In this document: piece after piece, positions 9,481-16,734 of the stretch
Numbering within the stretch: the first letter of the stretch is position 1
Layout of the letters: every line of letters starts with the position of its first letter
Assembly (NCBI RefSeq): GCF_007830495.1
Contig: NZ_VLKW01000005.1
Coordinates: 124,001 to 188,000 of the forward strand
Reading direction: 5' to 3'
Origin: Pseudoduganella flava
GTDB taxonomy: Bacteria > Pseudomonadota > Gammaproteobacteria > Burkholderiales > Burkholderiaceae_D
DNA: 64,000 nt
Notes under the pieces: generated by a model
What the model saw: the letters and a program-made list of their open reading frames with translations, nothing else
Database searches by the model: none
What the model was told of the DNA's origin: nothing
Made by a program: the position numbers and the translations under genes

Positions 9481-9511
9481 TTGACCTTGTACCCGCTACA
9501 GGGTTTGTAAT
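9481..9511 (+). promoter_or_regulatory. MerR-type promoter/operator with 19-bp spacer
   Basis: A -35-like ttgacc (9481-9486) and a -10-like tgtaat (9506-9511) are separated by 19 bp, the overlong spacer characteristic of MerR-activated promoters. Within it a dyad, acc-ttgta ... ctaca-gggt (9484-9504), closely resembles the CadR/PbrR operator core. It drives the CDF gene starting 35 bp downstream. Confidence 0.75.
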
Positions 9512-9545
9512 GCGAATTCTAACCGACGCTTATTAAGGAGACGTC

Positions 9546-10196
9546 ATGTCCGATTGCTGTTCCGGCGGCTGCAGCCAGCCGCCCGCCGCCGATGGGCGCT
9601 ACCGCAAGGTGTTGTGGGCGGCGCTGCTGATCAACGCGATCATGTTCTTCGTCGAACTGGCCGGCAGCGTGCGCGCCGATTCCGTGTCCCTGCTGGCCGA
9701 TTCCGTCGATTTCCTGGGCGACGCCGGCAACTACGCCGTATCGCTGTTCGTGCTCGGCATGGGCGCGATCTGGCGCGCGCGTGCCGCCTACGGTAAGGGG
9801 TTGGTGATGGGCGGCTTCGCCGTCCTTGTCCTGCTGCGCGCGCTGTGGATCGGCATGGGTGGCCACGTGCCGGGCGCGGTCACGATGGGTGTGATCAGCA
9901 TCACCGCGTTCGCTGCCAACGGCCTCGTGGCGCTGATGCTGTACGCGTTCCGCAACGGCGACGCGAACATGCGCTCCGTGTGGCTGTGCACCCGCAACGA
10001 CATGATCGGCAACCTGGCGGTCCTGCTGGCCGCGGCCGGCGTCTTCGGCACCGGCGCGGCGTGGCCCGACATCGTCGTGGCCAGCGTGATGGGCGTGCTG
10101 GGGTTGGCGGCGGCGCGGGAGATCGTCGGGCGGGCGCGCGCGGAATTGGCAGCCGCGCCGGCCCAACCGGCCGTGCTACCGGCGCGCCACCAGTAG
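9546..10196 (+). CDS. Cation diffusion facilitator (CDF)-type heavy-metal exporter
   Basis: The protein has 216 aa. It opens with a Cys-rich metal-binding tail (MSDCCSGGCSQ), followed by about six transmembrane helices. The first CDF motif, 'DSVDFLGDAGNYAVSLFV', has paired Asp residues; a second polar helix, 'CTRNDMIGNLAVLLAAAGV', holds the remaining site residues (N/D). The large cytoplasmic C-terminal domain of classical CzcD is missing, so this is a short CDF. The context (a Cd/Pb-type MerR regulator with its operator immediately upstream) suggests export of Cd, Zn or Pb. The 3' end overlaps the converging LysE-family gene by about 20 bp. Confidence 0.85.
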   Translation: MSDCCSGGCSQPPAADGRYRKVLWAALLINAIMFFVELAGSVRADSVSLLADSVDFLGDAGNYAVSLFVLGMGAIWRARAAYGKGLVMGGFAVLVLLRALWIGMGGHVPGAVTMGVISITAFAANGLVALMLYAFRNGDANMRSVWLCTRNDMIGNLAVLLAAAGVFGTGAAWPDIVVASVMGVLGLAAAREIVGRARAELAAAPAQPAVLPARHQ

Positions 10197-10775
10197 CGCG
10201 CAGCCGCCGATCAGCGACGCCGCAACACGGTTCACCCGGCGCATGTGCACCGGCTTGCCGAATACGCGGCGCGCTTTCAGCACGCCCAGCAAATAGGCAC
10301 TTTGCACGGCCGTGTCCAACGCCGCGCCGAGCGCGACGATCAGCAGCGCATCGCCAAACGACAGCGCGCTCAGGTCGAAGGCCTGCGGCAGGATCGCGCC
10401 GAAGAACACGACGGCCTTCGGGTTCCCGAGGGTCAGCAGCATGCCGGCTGCAAAGCCTTTGGGCTTTTGCGCGGTGCCATCGGCCGCATCGACAGGCGCC
10501 GTCCACAGTTTCCACGCGATGAACAGCAGATAGGCGACGCCGCACCATTTGACGGCGACAAACAGCGCCTCGTAGCGCAACGCGATGGACGCCAGCCCGA
10601 AGATCGTCGCGATCAGCCAGATCGAATTGCCGATGACCATGCCGGTGACGAACGAAACCGCGGACGCACGGCCACGCGCCATGACGGTGGCGATCATCGT
10701 CCCTTGGGCCGGGCCGGGCAAGGCGGCGGCGATCACGAATGGGATGATGAAGAACCAGATGGTGGTGAGGGTCAT
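10176..10775 (-). CDS. LysE/RhtB-family amino-acid exporter
   Basis: The protein has 199 aa from the ATG at 10775 (MTLTTIWFF). An upstream in-frame start at 10817 would add a polar, unlikely N-terminus. It has six hydrophobic segments and the family signature 'PGPAQGTMIATVMARGRASAVSFVTGMVIGN' at the N-terminus, plus 'LLTLGNPKAVVFFGAILPQ' in the middle. It probably exports an amino acid such as threonine or homoserine; the specificity is not decidable. It is the last chromosomal gene before the attL/dif junction. Confidence 0.85.
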   Translation of the reverse strand: MTLTTIWFFIIPFVIAAALPGPAQGTMIATVMARGRASAVSFVTGMVIGNSIWLIATIFGLASIALRYEALFVAVKWCGVAYLLFIAWKLWTAPVDAADGTAQKPKGFAAGMLLTLGNPKAVVFFGAILPQAFDLSALSFGDALLIVALGAALDTAVQSAYLLGVLKARRVFGKPVHMRRVNRVAASLIGGCALLVARR

Positions 10776-10886
10776 GGTGGTTGGGCGCGATGTGGTGGAC
10801 TGGGCGTCGGTGTGCAAAACTGGGAAAATGTCGGTTCGGCGTATTGTGCATCAGGGATTGGAGCGCGGCATCGATTGTTGCTTCTT

Positions 10887-10914
10887 TCTTCGTATAATCT
10901 ATAGAAGGTAGGCC
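10887..10914 (+). other. attL: hybrid dif site with degenerate XerD arm
   Basis: The layout matches the 28-bp dif structure: XerC arm tcttcgtataa, 6-bp centre tctata, then a XerD-side arm gaaggtaggcc that has lost the TTATGTNAAAT consensus. Centre and XerC arm match the intact site at 22198-22225 (ttcg[c/t]ataa-tctata). This is what is expected at the left junction of an element inserted into dif: chromosomal XerC half and element-derived XerD half. By analogy with dif-GGI of Neisseria, the poor XerD arm should hinder FtsK/XerD-driven excision. Confidence 0.8.
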
Positions 10915-10928
10915 CGGACGGTTACTGC

Positions 10929-11258
10929 CTATCCGCGCGCGAAAGCCCTGCGTTCGCGCCCGTCCCAAGGGGATAGGAGGTTACGGAAAGACGCGGAAAA
11001 TTTTTCCATGATGCCGGTCCAGCGCTCCCGCTGTTCGTCCGTTTTCGCCCGCTCGGCGTTCGCCGCCGCAATCACTGCAAGCGGGTTCACACCCAGCAGT
11101 TCCGCAATCGTCAACGCAACGTCGTCGTCCATCTTGCTCCGACCTGCGCGGTAGTTGGATATGGCCTGCTGCGTGATCCCTAAGCGCTTCGCCAGCGCGT
11201 AGTCCGACGGCAGGTTGAGACGCGTTTTGATCGCGTCCAAGTAGTTCACTGTTCTCAT
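10929..11258 (-). CDS. Cro/CI-type phage repressor
   Basis: The protein has 109 aa with an N-terminal HTH_XRE (LPSDYALAKRLGITQQAISNYRAGRSKM) and a helical dimerisation region (TIAELLGVNPLAVIAAANAERAK). It resembles short phage regulators with a DUF3693-like tail. It is transcribed away from the rest of the element, and a 230-bp divergent control region with repeated CCTTGA half-sites lies between its start and the first rightward gene. It should maintain lysogeny by repressing the rightward promoter. No peptidase domain is visible, so the inducing signal is unknown. Confidence 0.85.
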   Translation of the reverse strand: MRTVNYLDAIKTRLNLPSDYALAKRLGITQQAISNYRAGRSKMDDDVALTIAELLGVNPLAVIAAANAERAKTDEQRERWTGIMEKFSASFRNLLSPWDGRERRAFARG

Positions 11259-11488
11259 ATTTGCCTCCTCAGGCAGTAACGATAGTTACATCAAGGGAAA
11301 GAGTACTTCAAGGCCTTGAATCATACAACCATCATGGCCTTGATGCACAAAGTGCTTGAACTACACAATGGCCTTAGTGTACATTCCACTTGTCGGGCGG
11401 TAATTCACGTCTCTCCTCAGGCAATTCCGGGCCTTCCGGGCCGTCCGACATACCCGCCTGAGTGAGAAAACGCGCCTGAGGAGGCCCC
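11259..11488. promoter_or_regulatory. Divergent control region with operator array
   Basis: The region contains a perfect 14-bp palindrome ttcaaggccttgaa (11307-11320). Further half-sites are tcaagg (11291-11296), ccttga (11338-11343), cttgaa (11355-11360) and cctta (11372-11376). The sites are grouped in under 90 bp between the repressor gene and the first rightward gene, as expected for cooperative repressor operators. I cannot assign exact -10/-35 boxes with confidence. Confidence 0.6.
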
Positions 11489-11602
11489 ATGTTGGTTACA
11501 CAAGTTTACAAAGTAGGCAAGTTCGTTACCGGCTGTGCGATCGCGGCCGGCCTGATGGCCTTAGGTCCGATCCTGAACGCACTCGGCGTCATCGGGGGCT
11601 GA
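11489..11602 (+). CDS. 37-aa membrane miniprotein (first rightward phage gene)
   Basis: An ATG with a strong Shine-Dalgarno (gaggaggcccc) begins a 37-residue peptide. After a polar MLVTQVYKVGK it is one continuous hydrophobic segment (about residues 12-36, Gly/Ala/Leu/Ile rich). It is too short for default gene callers. Single-span miniproteins recur throughout this element, fitting a phage with an internal lipid membrane. Its early position could instead suggest a superinfection-exclusion or lysis-timing role; function is unknown. Confidence 0.65.
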   Translation: MLVTQVYKVGKFVTGCAIAAGLMALGPILNALGVIGG

Positions 11603-11603
11603 T

Positions 11604-11861
11604 ATGTCATTTCAACTTGCTGAAGTCGTAGCCCATAGCGCGAAGCGCGCCAATGACGATCATGCATTCAATCTGGGTGCCGCCTATGCGCTGAAGGCTT
11701 TGGACGTATGCGGCCAGCTTCCCGCAGACCTCGTCCCGTTCATCGCTCGTCAGCTTCGCGCCAACGATCGTCGCAACCGCGTGGGCCACGGCGTCAACGT
11801 CCTGCAAGACCTCGTCAAGCTCACTGGTCACGGTTCCCCCAAGAAAAAATTGGGAGTGTAA
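11604..11861 (+). CDS. Small hypothetical phage protein (85 aa)
   Basis: The ATG starts one base after the preceding stop (TGATATG), and 4 bp separate the gene's end from the next start, so it tiles into the rightward operon. The protein is soluble, mixed alpha-helical, with a basic tail (HGSPKKKLGV). No family is recognised. A 102-aa open frame on the opposite strand covers the same DNA but would overlap the next gene's start and break the operon. Confidence 0.55.
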   Translation: MSFQLAEVVAHSAKRANDDHAFNLGAAYALKALDVCGQLPADLVPFIARQLRANDRRNRVGHGVNVLQDLVKLTGHGSPKKKLGV

Positions 11862-11865
11862 CAGG

Positions 11866-12105
11866 ATGCCCGAACAGCTCACCATCCCCGGCGTGAAGCC
11901 GCACCGCAAGGACAAGCAGCACGCCGACCGCGCCGCGAAGCAGGCCGCCTACCGCGAACGCAACAACCTCGTAGTCGTGCCGATCCAGCTGGACGCCGAT
12001 CTTGCACGCCGCCTGAATGAATATCTCGTCGCCAAGGGCAAGACGAAAGAGAAGTCGGCCATCATCGCACGCCTGATCGAAACCCAACTTCTGAGGAAGC
12101 GGTAA
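11866..12105 (+). CDS. Small basic DNA-binding-like protein, RHH-type candidate
   Basis: The protein has 79 aa. A basic N-terminus (KPHRKDKQHADRAAKQAAYRERNN) is followed by one beta strand and two helices (LVVVPIQLDADLARRLNEYL ... SAIIARLIETQLLRKR). This is the strand-helix-helix order of ribbon-helix-helix proteins such as Arc, MetJ or CopG. A start 8 bp downstream of 'aacagg' looks adequate. It is probably a regulator of early transcription or plasmid-like copy control of the element. Its position directly upstream of the replication gene fits. Confidence 0.6.
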   Translation: MPEQLTIPGVKPHRKDKQHADRAAKQAAYRERNNLVVVPIQLDADLARRLNEYLVAKGKTKEKSAIIARLIETQLLRKR

Positions 12106-12107
12106 CA

Positions 12108-12374
12108 ATGGGCGCATCGATCAAAGCCGCGCCGGCATCGCGGCACAACCCGGAACAGGTCGAATTGAAGCGCATCGCGGGATGGTCATTGACGTCGCGC
12201 GCAGTGCGTGCCGCAGTCCTGCTGATGGCCGGCCTGTCGCGTGATCGCGCTGGGGACACCCTCGACACCTTTTCGAATGCGGAGCGCGCGGCCATTCGGC
12301 GTGCGGCGAGCATGTTGGAGTGGGACGCACACGCGATCGCTATGTTCGCCAACACGGGGCCGGCGGTTCACTGA
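12108..12374 (+). CDS. Small hypothetical phage protein (88 aa)
   Basis: The protein has 88 aa and is mainly helical, with an Ala/Arg-rich core (RAVRAAVLLMAGLSRDRAG ... ERAAIRRAASMLEWDA) and no membrane segment. It starts 2 bp after the preceding stop and ends in a TGATG overlap with the replication initiator. The tight coupling suggests a replication accessory or regulatory role. No family is recognised. Confidence 0.55.
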   Translation: MGASIKAAPASRHNPEQVELKRIAGWSLTSRAVRAAVLLMAGLSRDRAGDTLDTFSNAERAAIRRAASMLEWDAHAIAMFANTGPAVH

Positions 12375-14140
12375 TGCCGACCATCCAGCAAGAGAACGGC
12401 CGCCGCTCCATCAAAGGGCTACCGCCCCGGTGGGGCGTTCGTGCGTATAGCGAACTGTCGCGAGCCCGCGCCGGGGTAAGCATCGGCGAAATGCCGCCGG
12501 CTTACACGCAACTGGCCGCCCTGCTCGACGAGGTGACGGCGGCGCCGCTGCCCATCGATGCCACGGACGCGCAGCTTTGCGTGCTGGCCGAGCGGAGCGC
12601 GAACGAGTGCGCAAGCATGGCGACCATCATCCACGACCCGAAGGCTTTGCGCGCCCGGCTGGCATGGATGGTGACGAATCGCGGTATCTCCCCGCCGCAG
12701 ATCACGGACGACCGGCAGTTCATGCTGCGCTGCCTGGACGCCGCGTGGTGGCGCCGCAACCTGCGGCGCGTGCACGGCCGCACGTTCGAGCATGCCGCGA
12801 TCCGGCTGGGGTTCGTGTCCATCCGTGCCGGCGCCTACGCCAGCAACGAGACGGTGCAGCGCCGCATGGCGCAGGTGCAGCGCAACGCGAAGATGCTGCG
12901 CGCCGTCACCATGCAGAACGAGCACGGGCACGAGTTCACGCTCGCAGAGCTGGCCGCCAAGGGTGTGGGCAACAAGGCCATCCGGCGCGGCGAACTAATG
13001 CTGCGCATGGCCGGCTGCGAAGACGTGGCGACGGAGCGCGGCGACGTGGGCGTGTTCGTCACGCTCACGTGCCCATCGAAGTACCACGCCGTGCTCGCGA
13101 AGTCCGGCACGATCAACCCGAACTACAACGGCGCCACGCCGCGCGAGGCCCAAGGCTACCTCACCGACGTATGGAAGTGCATACGCGCCAAGAACCACCG
13201 CGACGGCCTGCACCCGTACGGCTTCCGCATCGCCGAGCCGCATCATGACGGTTGCCCGCACTGGCACCTGCTGCTGTTCATCGCGCCGGATCAGGTGGCC
13301 CAGCTCTGCGCCAACATGCGCGCGTACGCGCTGGCGGAAGATGGTGACGAGGCCGGCGCCCGCAAGAACCGCATCAAGATCGTGCGGATCGAGGCGGAGA
13401 AGGGCACGGCGGCCGGCTACATCGCCAAGTACGTCGGCAAGAACATCGACGGCGAGCACGTCGGCCAGCACCTCGACGCCGACGGCAACGTGATCGGCGC
13501 CGACCTCGTAGGCGATGCCGTCATCGCGCCAAGCCAGCGCGTCGAGGCCTGGGCAGCCGCATGGGGAATCCGCCAGTTCCAGGCCGTCGGCCAGCCGCCC
13601 GTCACCGTGTGGCGTGAACTGCGCCGCGTTGGCGCCGAGCACGTCGCCGACGCGCCGGAGCACGTGCGGCAGGCGTGGGCCGCGTGCCAGCGCGTGACGG
13701 AGACCGACCCGGAAACGGGCGAGGTGACCACGCTGCAGGCCGCCAGCTTCGGCGAATACATCCGGGCGCAAGGTGGCGTCAACATGGGGCGCCTGTACCG
13801 CATCGGCGTCGCGGAGCGTGTCGAGCTGAAGGAAGGCCGCTACGGCCTCGCGCCGCGCCCCGTCTACCTCGGCGTCTACAGCAAGGACACGCCGGAGGCG
13901 GTCTACGCCTCGACCCGTTACGAGTGGAAGCGGGCCGCAGTCGCGCCGGCCATCGGCCGGCCTTGGACTGGTGTCAATAACTGTACGGGGCCGGACCCCG
14001 AACACGTCGCGGGATGGGAAGCGTTCGCCCCCGACCCGGTGCCGGTGGCGCCGCATAGCGACGCGGAGTGGTACGCGAACTTCGACTTCTCGTACTTCGA
14101 CACCGACGAATGCAGGGCTCACTACAAAGGAGGGTGGTAA
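12374..14140 (+). CDS. Rolling-circle replication initiator, HUH superfamily I (phage gpA/PM2 P12-like)
   Basis: The protein has 588 aa from the ATG at 12374, which overlaps the preceding stop. An upstream in-frame ATG at 12320 would run 54 bp into the previous gene. Motifs: a strand-type motif 1 (VGVFVTLTCPSKYH), the metal-binding HUH motif PHWHLLLF (His296, His298), and the two-tyrosine catalytic helix GYIAKYVGKNID (Tyr349, Tyr353). This Y-x3-Y pair defines superfamily I initiators such as phiX174 gpA, P2 A and PM2 P12, which nick the origin and handle both strands processively. It acts in the cytoplasm on the circularised phage genome. All catalytic residues are present, so it should be functional. 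Confidence 0.93.
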   Translation: MPTIQQENGRRSIKGLPPRWGVRAYSELSRARAGVSIGEMPPAYTQLAALLDEVTAAPLPIDATDAQLCVLAERSANECASMATIIHDPKALRARLAWMVTNRGISPPQITDDRQFMLRCLDAAWWRRNLRRVHGRTFEHAAIRLGFVSIRAGAYASNETVQRRMAQVQRNAKMLRAVTMQNEHGHEFTLAELAAKGVGNKAIRRGELMLRMAGCEDVATERGDVGVFVTLTCPSKYHAVLAKSGTINPNYNGATPREAQGYLTDVWKCIRAKNHRDGLHPYGFRIAEPHHDGCPHWHLLLFIAPDQVAQLCANMRAYALAEDGDEAGARKNRIKIVRIEAEKGTAAGYIAKYVGKNIDGEHVGQHLDADGNVIGADLVGDAVIAPSQRVEAWAAAWGIRQFQAVGQPPVTVWRELRRVGAEHVADAPEHVRQAWAACQRVTETDPETGEVTTLQAASFGEYIRAQGGVNMGRLYRIGVAERVELKEGRYGLAPRPVYLGVYSKDTPEAVYASTRYEWKRAAVAPAIGRPWTGVNNCTGPDPEHVAGWEAFAPDPVPVAPHSDAEWYANFDFSYFDTDECRAHYKGGW

Positions 14141-14142
14141 CA

Positions 14143-14298
14143 ATGATGGAAAAGATGCGCGCCGCGCTGGCGCGCCTGAGTGTGATGGTGAAGGCGTATT
14201 TCCCGGACGATCTCCGGGCGGTGCTGCTGGCCTACGGCGAGGAGATAGACCGCCTCCGTGCCGAAGTCGACGAACTGCGGTCCCAAAAGGAAACGTAA
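14143..14298 (+). CDS. 51-aa coiled-coil miniprotein
   Basis: It begins with two consecutive ATGs (14143, 14146) immediately after the replication gene, preceded by 'aaaggagggtgg', a strong Shine-Dalgarno. The protein is a single amphipathic helix with heptad character toward the end (LLAYGEEIDRLRAEVDELRSQKE). It may be an oligomerising accessory protein. Function unknown. Confidence 0.6.
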   Translation: MMEKMRAALARLSVMVKAYFPDDLRAVLLAYGEEIDRLRAEVDELRSQKET

Positions 14299-14302
14299 CA
14301 AC

Positions 14303-14698
14303 ATGAGCAAAGGCATCAAATACACCGCAATGGCGGCGGCGCTGGGCGTCGTCGCCAATACCCTCCAACGGACGGCAGACGTGTACGGCACGTTGAACAG
14401 CCAGGACGCGAATTACCGCGACCTCCAACAGCAGGTAGCCGCCGCGCTGAACCTGCCGGAAGACCCAGACGCCGACACGCCCCCGCCGCCCGTCGTCCTG
14501 GCCGCGATGACCCCCGAACAGGTCGAGCATGCGGTAACGCGGATGACGGCCGCCGCCGCAAGCGCCGACGTTGCCGACAAGGTCATTGCGGAAATCGAGC
14601 GCTCCGACCATGCCGTGATGGATGCGCTCGCACAGACCCGCGCCGACATCCTTGCGTCCGTCGTCCCGGCCACCGAGCCGGCGGCCGCCACCGCGTAA
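14303..14698 (+). CDS. Hypothetical phage protein (131 aa)
   Basis: The start at 14303 (MSKGIKYTAM) follows 'aaaggaaacgtaacaac'. The N-terminus is an Ala-rich, weakly hydrophobic helix (YTAMAAALGVVANTL), followed by a soluble helical region, a short PPPPV hinge and an Ala-rich C-terminus. It may be loosely membrane-attached. No family is recognised. It closes the early/replication block; an 88-bp gap follows. Confidence 0.55.
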   Translation: MSKGIKYTAMAAALGVVANTLQRTADVYGTLNSQDANYRDLQQQVAAALNLPEDPDADTPPPPVVLAAMTPEQVEHAVTRMTAAAASADVADKVIAEIERSDHAVMDALAQTRADILASVVPATEPAAATA

Positions 14699-14786
14699 CA
14701 ATCAACCCGGCAGAGCGGGGCCACAAGCCGCGCCGAGCCACCGATAGCGGCGCCCTTACCGGGGCGCCGTGAACAGGATTCTCACC
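14699..14786 (+). promoter_or_regulatory. Gap between early and late blocks with GC-rich hairpin
   Basis: This is the largest untranslated gap between rightward phage genes. It contains an inverted repeat ggcgccc-ttacc-ggggcgcc near 14750-14768, with no following T-tract. It sits between the replication block and the zinc-ribbon/structural block, where a late promoter or regulated 3' end would be expected. No clear -35/-10 boxes can be named. Confidence 0.35.
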
Positions 14787-15125
14787 ATGGCAAGCAAAAC
14801 CCTCGGGCGCATCGAGTGCCCAATTCAGTGCGGCCACACGGCGGCGCACGTCAAGATCAAGACGGACAAAGCATCCGCTGCCTTCCCGTACATCCATTGC
14901 CGCAACTGCGGCGCTCAGCTCCACACGAAGAACGACGAACAGGCGGGCTACCTGCTGAAGCGCACGCGCCCCGAAGCGCTGGACACGCCGCCGGAACCCG
15001 CGCCTACGCCTACGCCTACGCGCGCGGCTGACGCCCCGCCGGCCGCGCCTACGCCCGTCGAGCCTACGCCGGCTCCCCCCGCGCCGGCCCCGCGCCGTCG
15101 ATTTGCCTTCCGGGGTGCAGCATGA
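14787..15125 (+). CDS. Zinc-ribbon phage protein with proline-rich tail
   Basis: The protein has 112 aa from the ATG at 14787; a GTG at 14769 is an alternative. A four-cysteine zinc ribbon occupies about residues 8-45: IECPIQCGH, then HCRNCGAQ. The C-terminal half is a low-complexity Pro/Ala/Thr linker encoded by repeated 'cctacg' codons, ending in a basic PRRRFAFRG motif. Zinc-ribbon transcription factors control late genes in PM2 (P14), and this gene sits just ahead of the structural operon, so a late-gene activator is plausible. Its stop overlaps the next start (ATGA). Confidence 0.65.
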   Translation: MASKTLGRIECPIQCGHTAAHVKIKTDKASAAFPYIHCRNCGAQLHTKNDEQAGYLLKRTRPEALDTPPEPAPTPTPTRAADAPPAAPTPVEPTPAPPAPAPRRRFAFRGAA

Positions 15126-15565
15126 CGCCCGAAGAAGCTCAACTGCTGGTGAACCAGGGGGCCGCGATCGATGCCGGCGCCGCCGCCGAACTGGCTGATG
15201 CCGTGGCGCCTGCCGGCGCCGTCGTCGCCGGCCCCGCCGTCGATCCCGCCGCCGAATGGATGTTCGTGCCGGAGCTGGTGACGATGGTCGTCACGATCGC
15301 GTTGCCGGAGGCCGCGCCGGCCTACACGCCGGAAGCGCAGCACATGCTCGCCACGAAGATTGCCGCCGTGGCGGAAAAGCGCGGCTGGAACGGCATGAGC
15401 AGTTCGCCGGAAATCTCCCTTGGGCTGGCGTCCGTGGCGTTCGCCATGCCCGCTTTCATGGCGTACAAGGCCCGCCAGATCGCGGCGGCGGAGGCTGAAG
15501 GGCAGGGCGGGGCAACGCTGAACGGCAAACCAGTGATCAACGGCGGGACCGATGGCGACCGATAA
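15122..15565 (+). CDS. Putative membrane-associated phage protein (147 aa)
   Basis: The gene overlaps the zinc-ribbon gene by 4 bp and the ATPase gene by 14 bp. The protein is Ala-rich, with two moderately hydrophobic stretches (ADAVAPAGAVVAGPAV and SLGLASVAFAMPAFMAYKAR); the second is followed by positively charged residues, consistent with a membrane anchor. Its place directly before the packaging ATPase suggests a virion or packaging-vertex component. No family is recognised. Confidence 0.55.
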   Translation: MTPEEAQLLVNQGAAIDAGAAAELADAVAPAGAVVAGPAVDPAAEWMFVPELVTMVVTIALPEAAPAYTPEAQHMLATKIAAVAEKRGWNGMSSSPEISLGLASVAFAMPAFMAYKARQIAAAEAEGQGGATLNGKPVINGGTDGDR

Positions 15566-16262
15566 CAAGGCCCGCATTTGGGCCGTCATGGGCCAATCGG
15601 GTACCGGCAAGGGTCTGTGGGTCAAGCGGCAACTGAAGCTGCTCAAACCGCGCCGAATCCTGATCCTGGACCCCCAGGACGAATACGGCGACTTCGCCAG
15701 CCCGTTCGCCAGCGCGGGCGACCTCGCGCGCATGGTCACGAAGGCCGGGCCGGCCGGCGATTTCCGCGTGCGCTACGTGTTCCCGAAGTCCGCCACTCAA
15801 GACCACTTCAGGCAGGTGTTTGACCTGTCCTGCCAGCTCGCCTATTTGGCCCGCAACTGCGTGTTCCTGCCGGAGGAGCTGTCCAACTTCACCACGCCGA
15901 GCTGGGCGCCGCCTCTGTGGAAGCGCATGTGTAACAGCGGCCGGCACGAGGGCGTGCACGTGATCGGGGTCAGCCAATACCCGGCGCAGATCGACAAGGC
16001 GTTTTTGTCGAACGCTACGTTGATACATGTGGGCTTCCTCGGCGAAGAGGCGCACCGCAAGGCCGTGGCGTCGCGCATGGACGTTCACCCGGACCTAATC
16101 CGCGATCTGCCGGACCTGAACTTCTTGGAGTGGGAGCGGGAGACCCGGCAAATCTCGCGGGGCACCATCACGTGGACGGGCCGCATCAAGTCCGCGCCCA
16201 TCGATCGGACGGGCGCACCCGTAGCACTACAGCCACGAAAAGGTAGGGGAAGGGCGGCATAG
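15552..16262 (+). CDS. Genome-packaging ATPase (HerA/FtsK superfamily; PM2 P9 / PRD1 P9-like)
   Basis: The protein has 236 aa. The Walker A motif GQSGTGKG lies at residues 14-21. The HerA-type 'ILILDPQDEYGDF' strand follows at 36-48 and a Walker B-like 'CVFLPEELSNF' at about 103-113. A sensor-type 'EGVHVIGVSQYPAQIDK' follows. The size and domain content match the compact packaging ATPases of membrane-containing tailless phages rather than terminases. The related filamentous-phage Zot/pI proteins have a periplasmic C-terminal domain and a transmembrane helix; neither is present. It would translocate DNA into the preformed capsid. It lies about 0.5 kb upstream of the capsid gene. Confidence 0.85.
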   Translation: MATDNKARIWAVMGQSGTGKGLWVKRQLKLLKPRRILILDPQDEYGDFASPFASAGDLARMVTKAGPAGDFRVRYVFPKSATQDHFRQVFDLSCQLAYLARNCVFLPEELSNFTTPSWAPPLWKRMCNSGRHEGVHVIGVSQYPAQIDKAFLSNATLIHVGFLGEEAHRKAVASRMDVHPDLIRDLPDLNFLEWERETRQISRGTITWTGRIKSAPIDRTGAPVALQPRKGRGRAA

Positions 16263-16342
16263 CGCTGCCTAGGCGTAGGCGTAAACGTAGGCACGGCCCG
16301 AACCCTGTATTTCCGGGCCTTCGCTCGATACGCTGGGAACCC

Positions 16343-16474
16343 ATGAAATACCTGCCCAGCCTCGACAAGATCAGCCAAGAAGTGTTGGCAACCGCCTGCG
16401 CGGTGATCCTCGTTGCCTACGTGGTAGCGAAGGTGCCGGCACTCAAACGGCTGGTCAAGGACTACGAACTTTAA
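16343..16474 (+). CDS. 43-aa membrane miniprotein
   Basis: MKYLPSLDKISQEV is followed by a single hydrophobic helix (LATACAVILVAYVVAKV) and a basic/acidic tail. It is one of three consecutive tiny single-span proteins between the ATPase and capsid genes. Virion membranes of PM2 and FLiP contain several such peptides; that role is inferred here from position and topology. Confidence 0.6.
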   Translation: MKYLPSLDKISQEVLATACAVILVAYVVAKVPALKRLVKDYEL

Positions 16475-16497
16475 CCCCACTACGAAAGAGCAAAACC

Positions 16498-16608
16498 ATG
16501 AAAGGCATGCTGAAAGACGCCGCGTTCATCCTGGCTGTGTACGCGGTCGCGAAACTGATCAACAACAGCGTCACCATCCCGGTCGTCGGCGCCTACCTGC
16601 CCAAGTAA
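16498..16608 (+). CDS. 36-aa membrane miniprotein
   Basis: The ATG at 16498 is preceded by 'acgaaagagcaaaacc'. The peptide has a short amphipathic start (MKGMLKDA) and then one hydrophobic helix (AFILAVYAVAKLI), ending NNSVTIPVVGAYLPK. The N-terminal pattern M-K/G-x-LKDA is shared with the next peptide, suggesting duplication. It is a probable virion membrane protein. Confidence 0.6.
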   Translation: MKGMLKDAAFILAVYAVAKLINNSVTIPVVGAYLPK

Positions 16609-16612
16609 GCCC

Positions 16613-16729
16613 ATGGGCGACCTGAAAGACGCACTGAAGACGACGGCTACCGTGCTGGCCGTGATCTTCGTCCTGAACCAGTTTGCGGCGACCCGCCGGC
16701 TGGTGTATTCCGCACTCTCCGGAGAATAA
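16613..16729 (+). CDS. 38-aa membrane miniprotein
   Basis: It starts 4 bp after the preceding stop. MGDLKDALKTTA leads into a hydrophobic helix (TVLAVIFVLNQFA) followed by a basic TRRLVY segment. It resembles the preceding peptide at the N-terminus. It ends 5 bp before the capsid gene, so it is translationally linked to capsid production. Confidence 0.6.
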   Translation: MGDLKDALKTTATVLAVIFVLNQFAATRRLVYSALSGE

Positions 16730-16734
16730 AACAC

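Noticed and set aside
11607-11915. Leftward 102-codon frame inside the early phage operon
   Set aside because: Its composition is protein-like, but it overlaps the start of the RHH-like gene and opposes the operon, whereas the rightward frame tiles exactly between its neighbours.
12995-14701. Leftward 568-codon frame opposite the phage replication gene
   Set aside because: It is a shadow of the HUH initiator, which has all catalytic motifs.
16263-16342. Hairpin ggcccg...cgggcc after the ATPase gene as a terminator
   Set aside because: The stem is short, the loop is long and there is no T-tract; translation-coupled genes continue directly afterwards.
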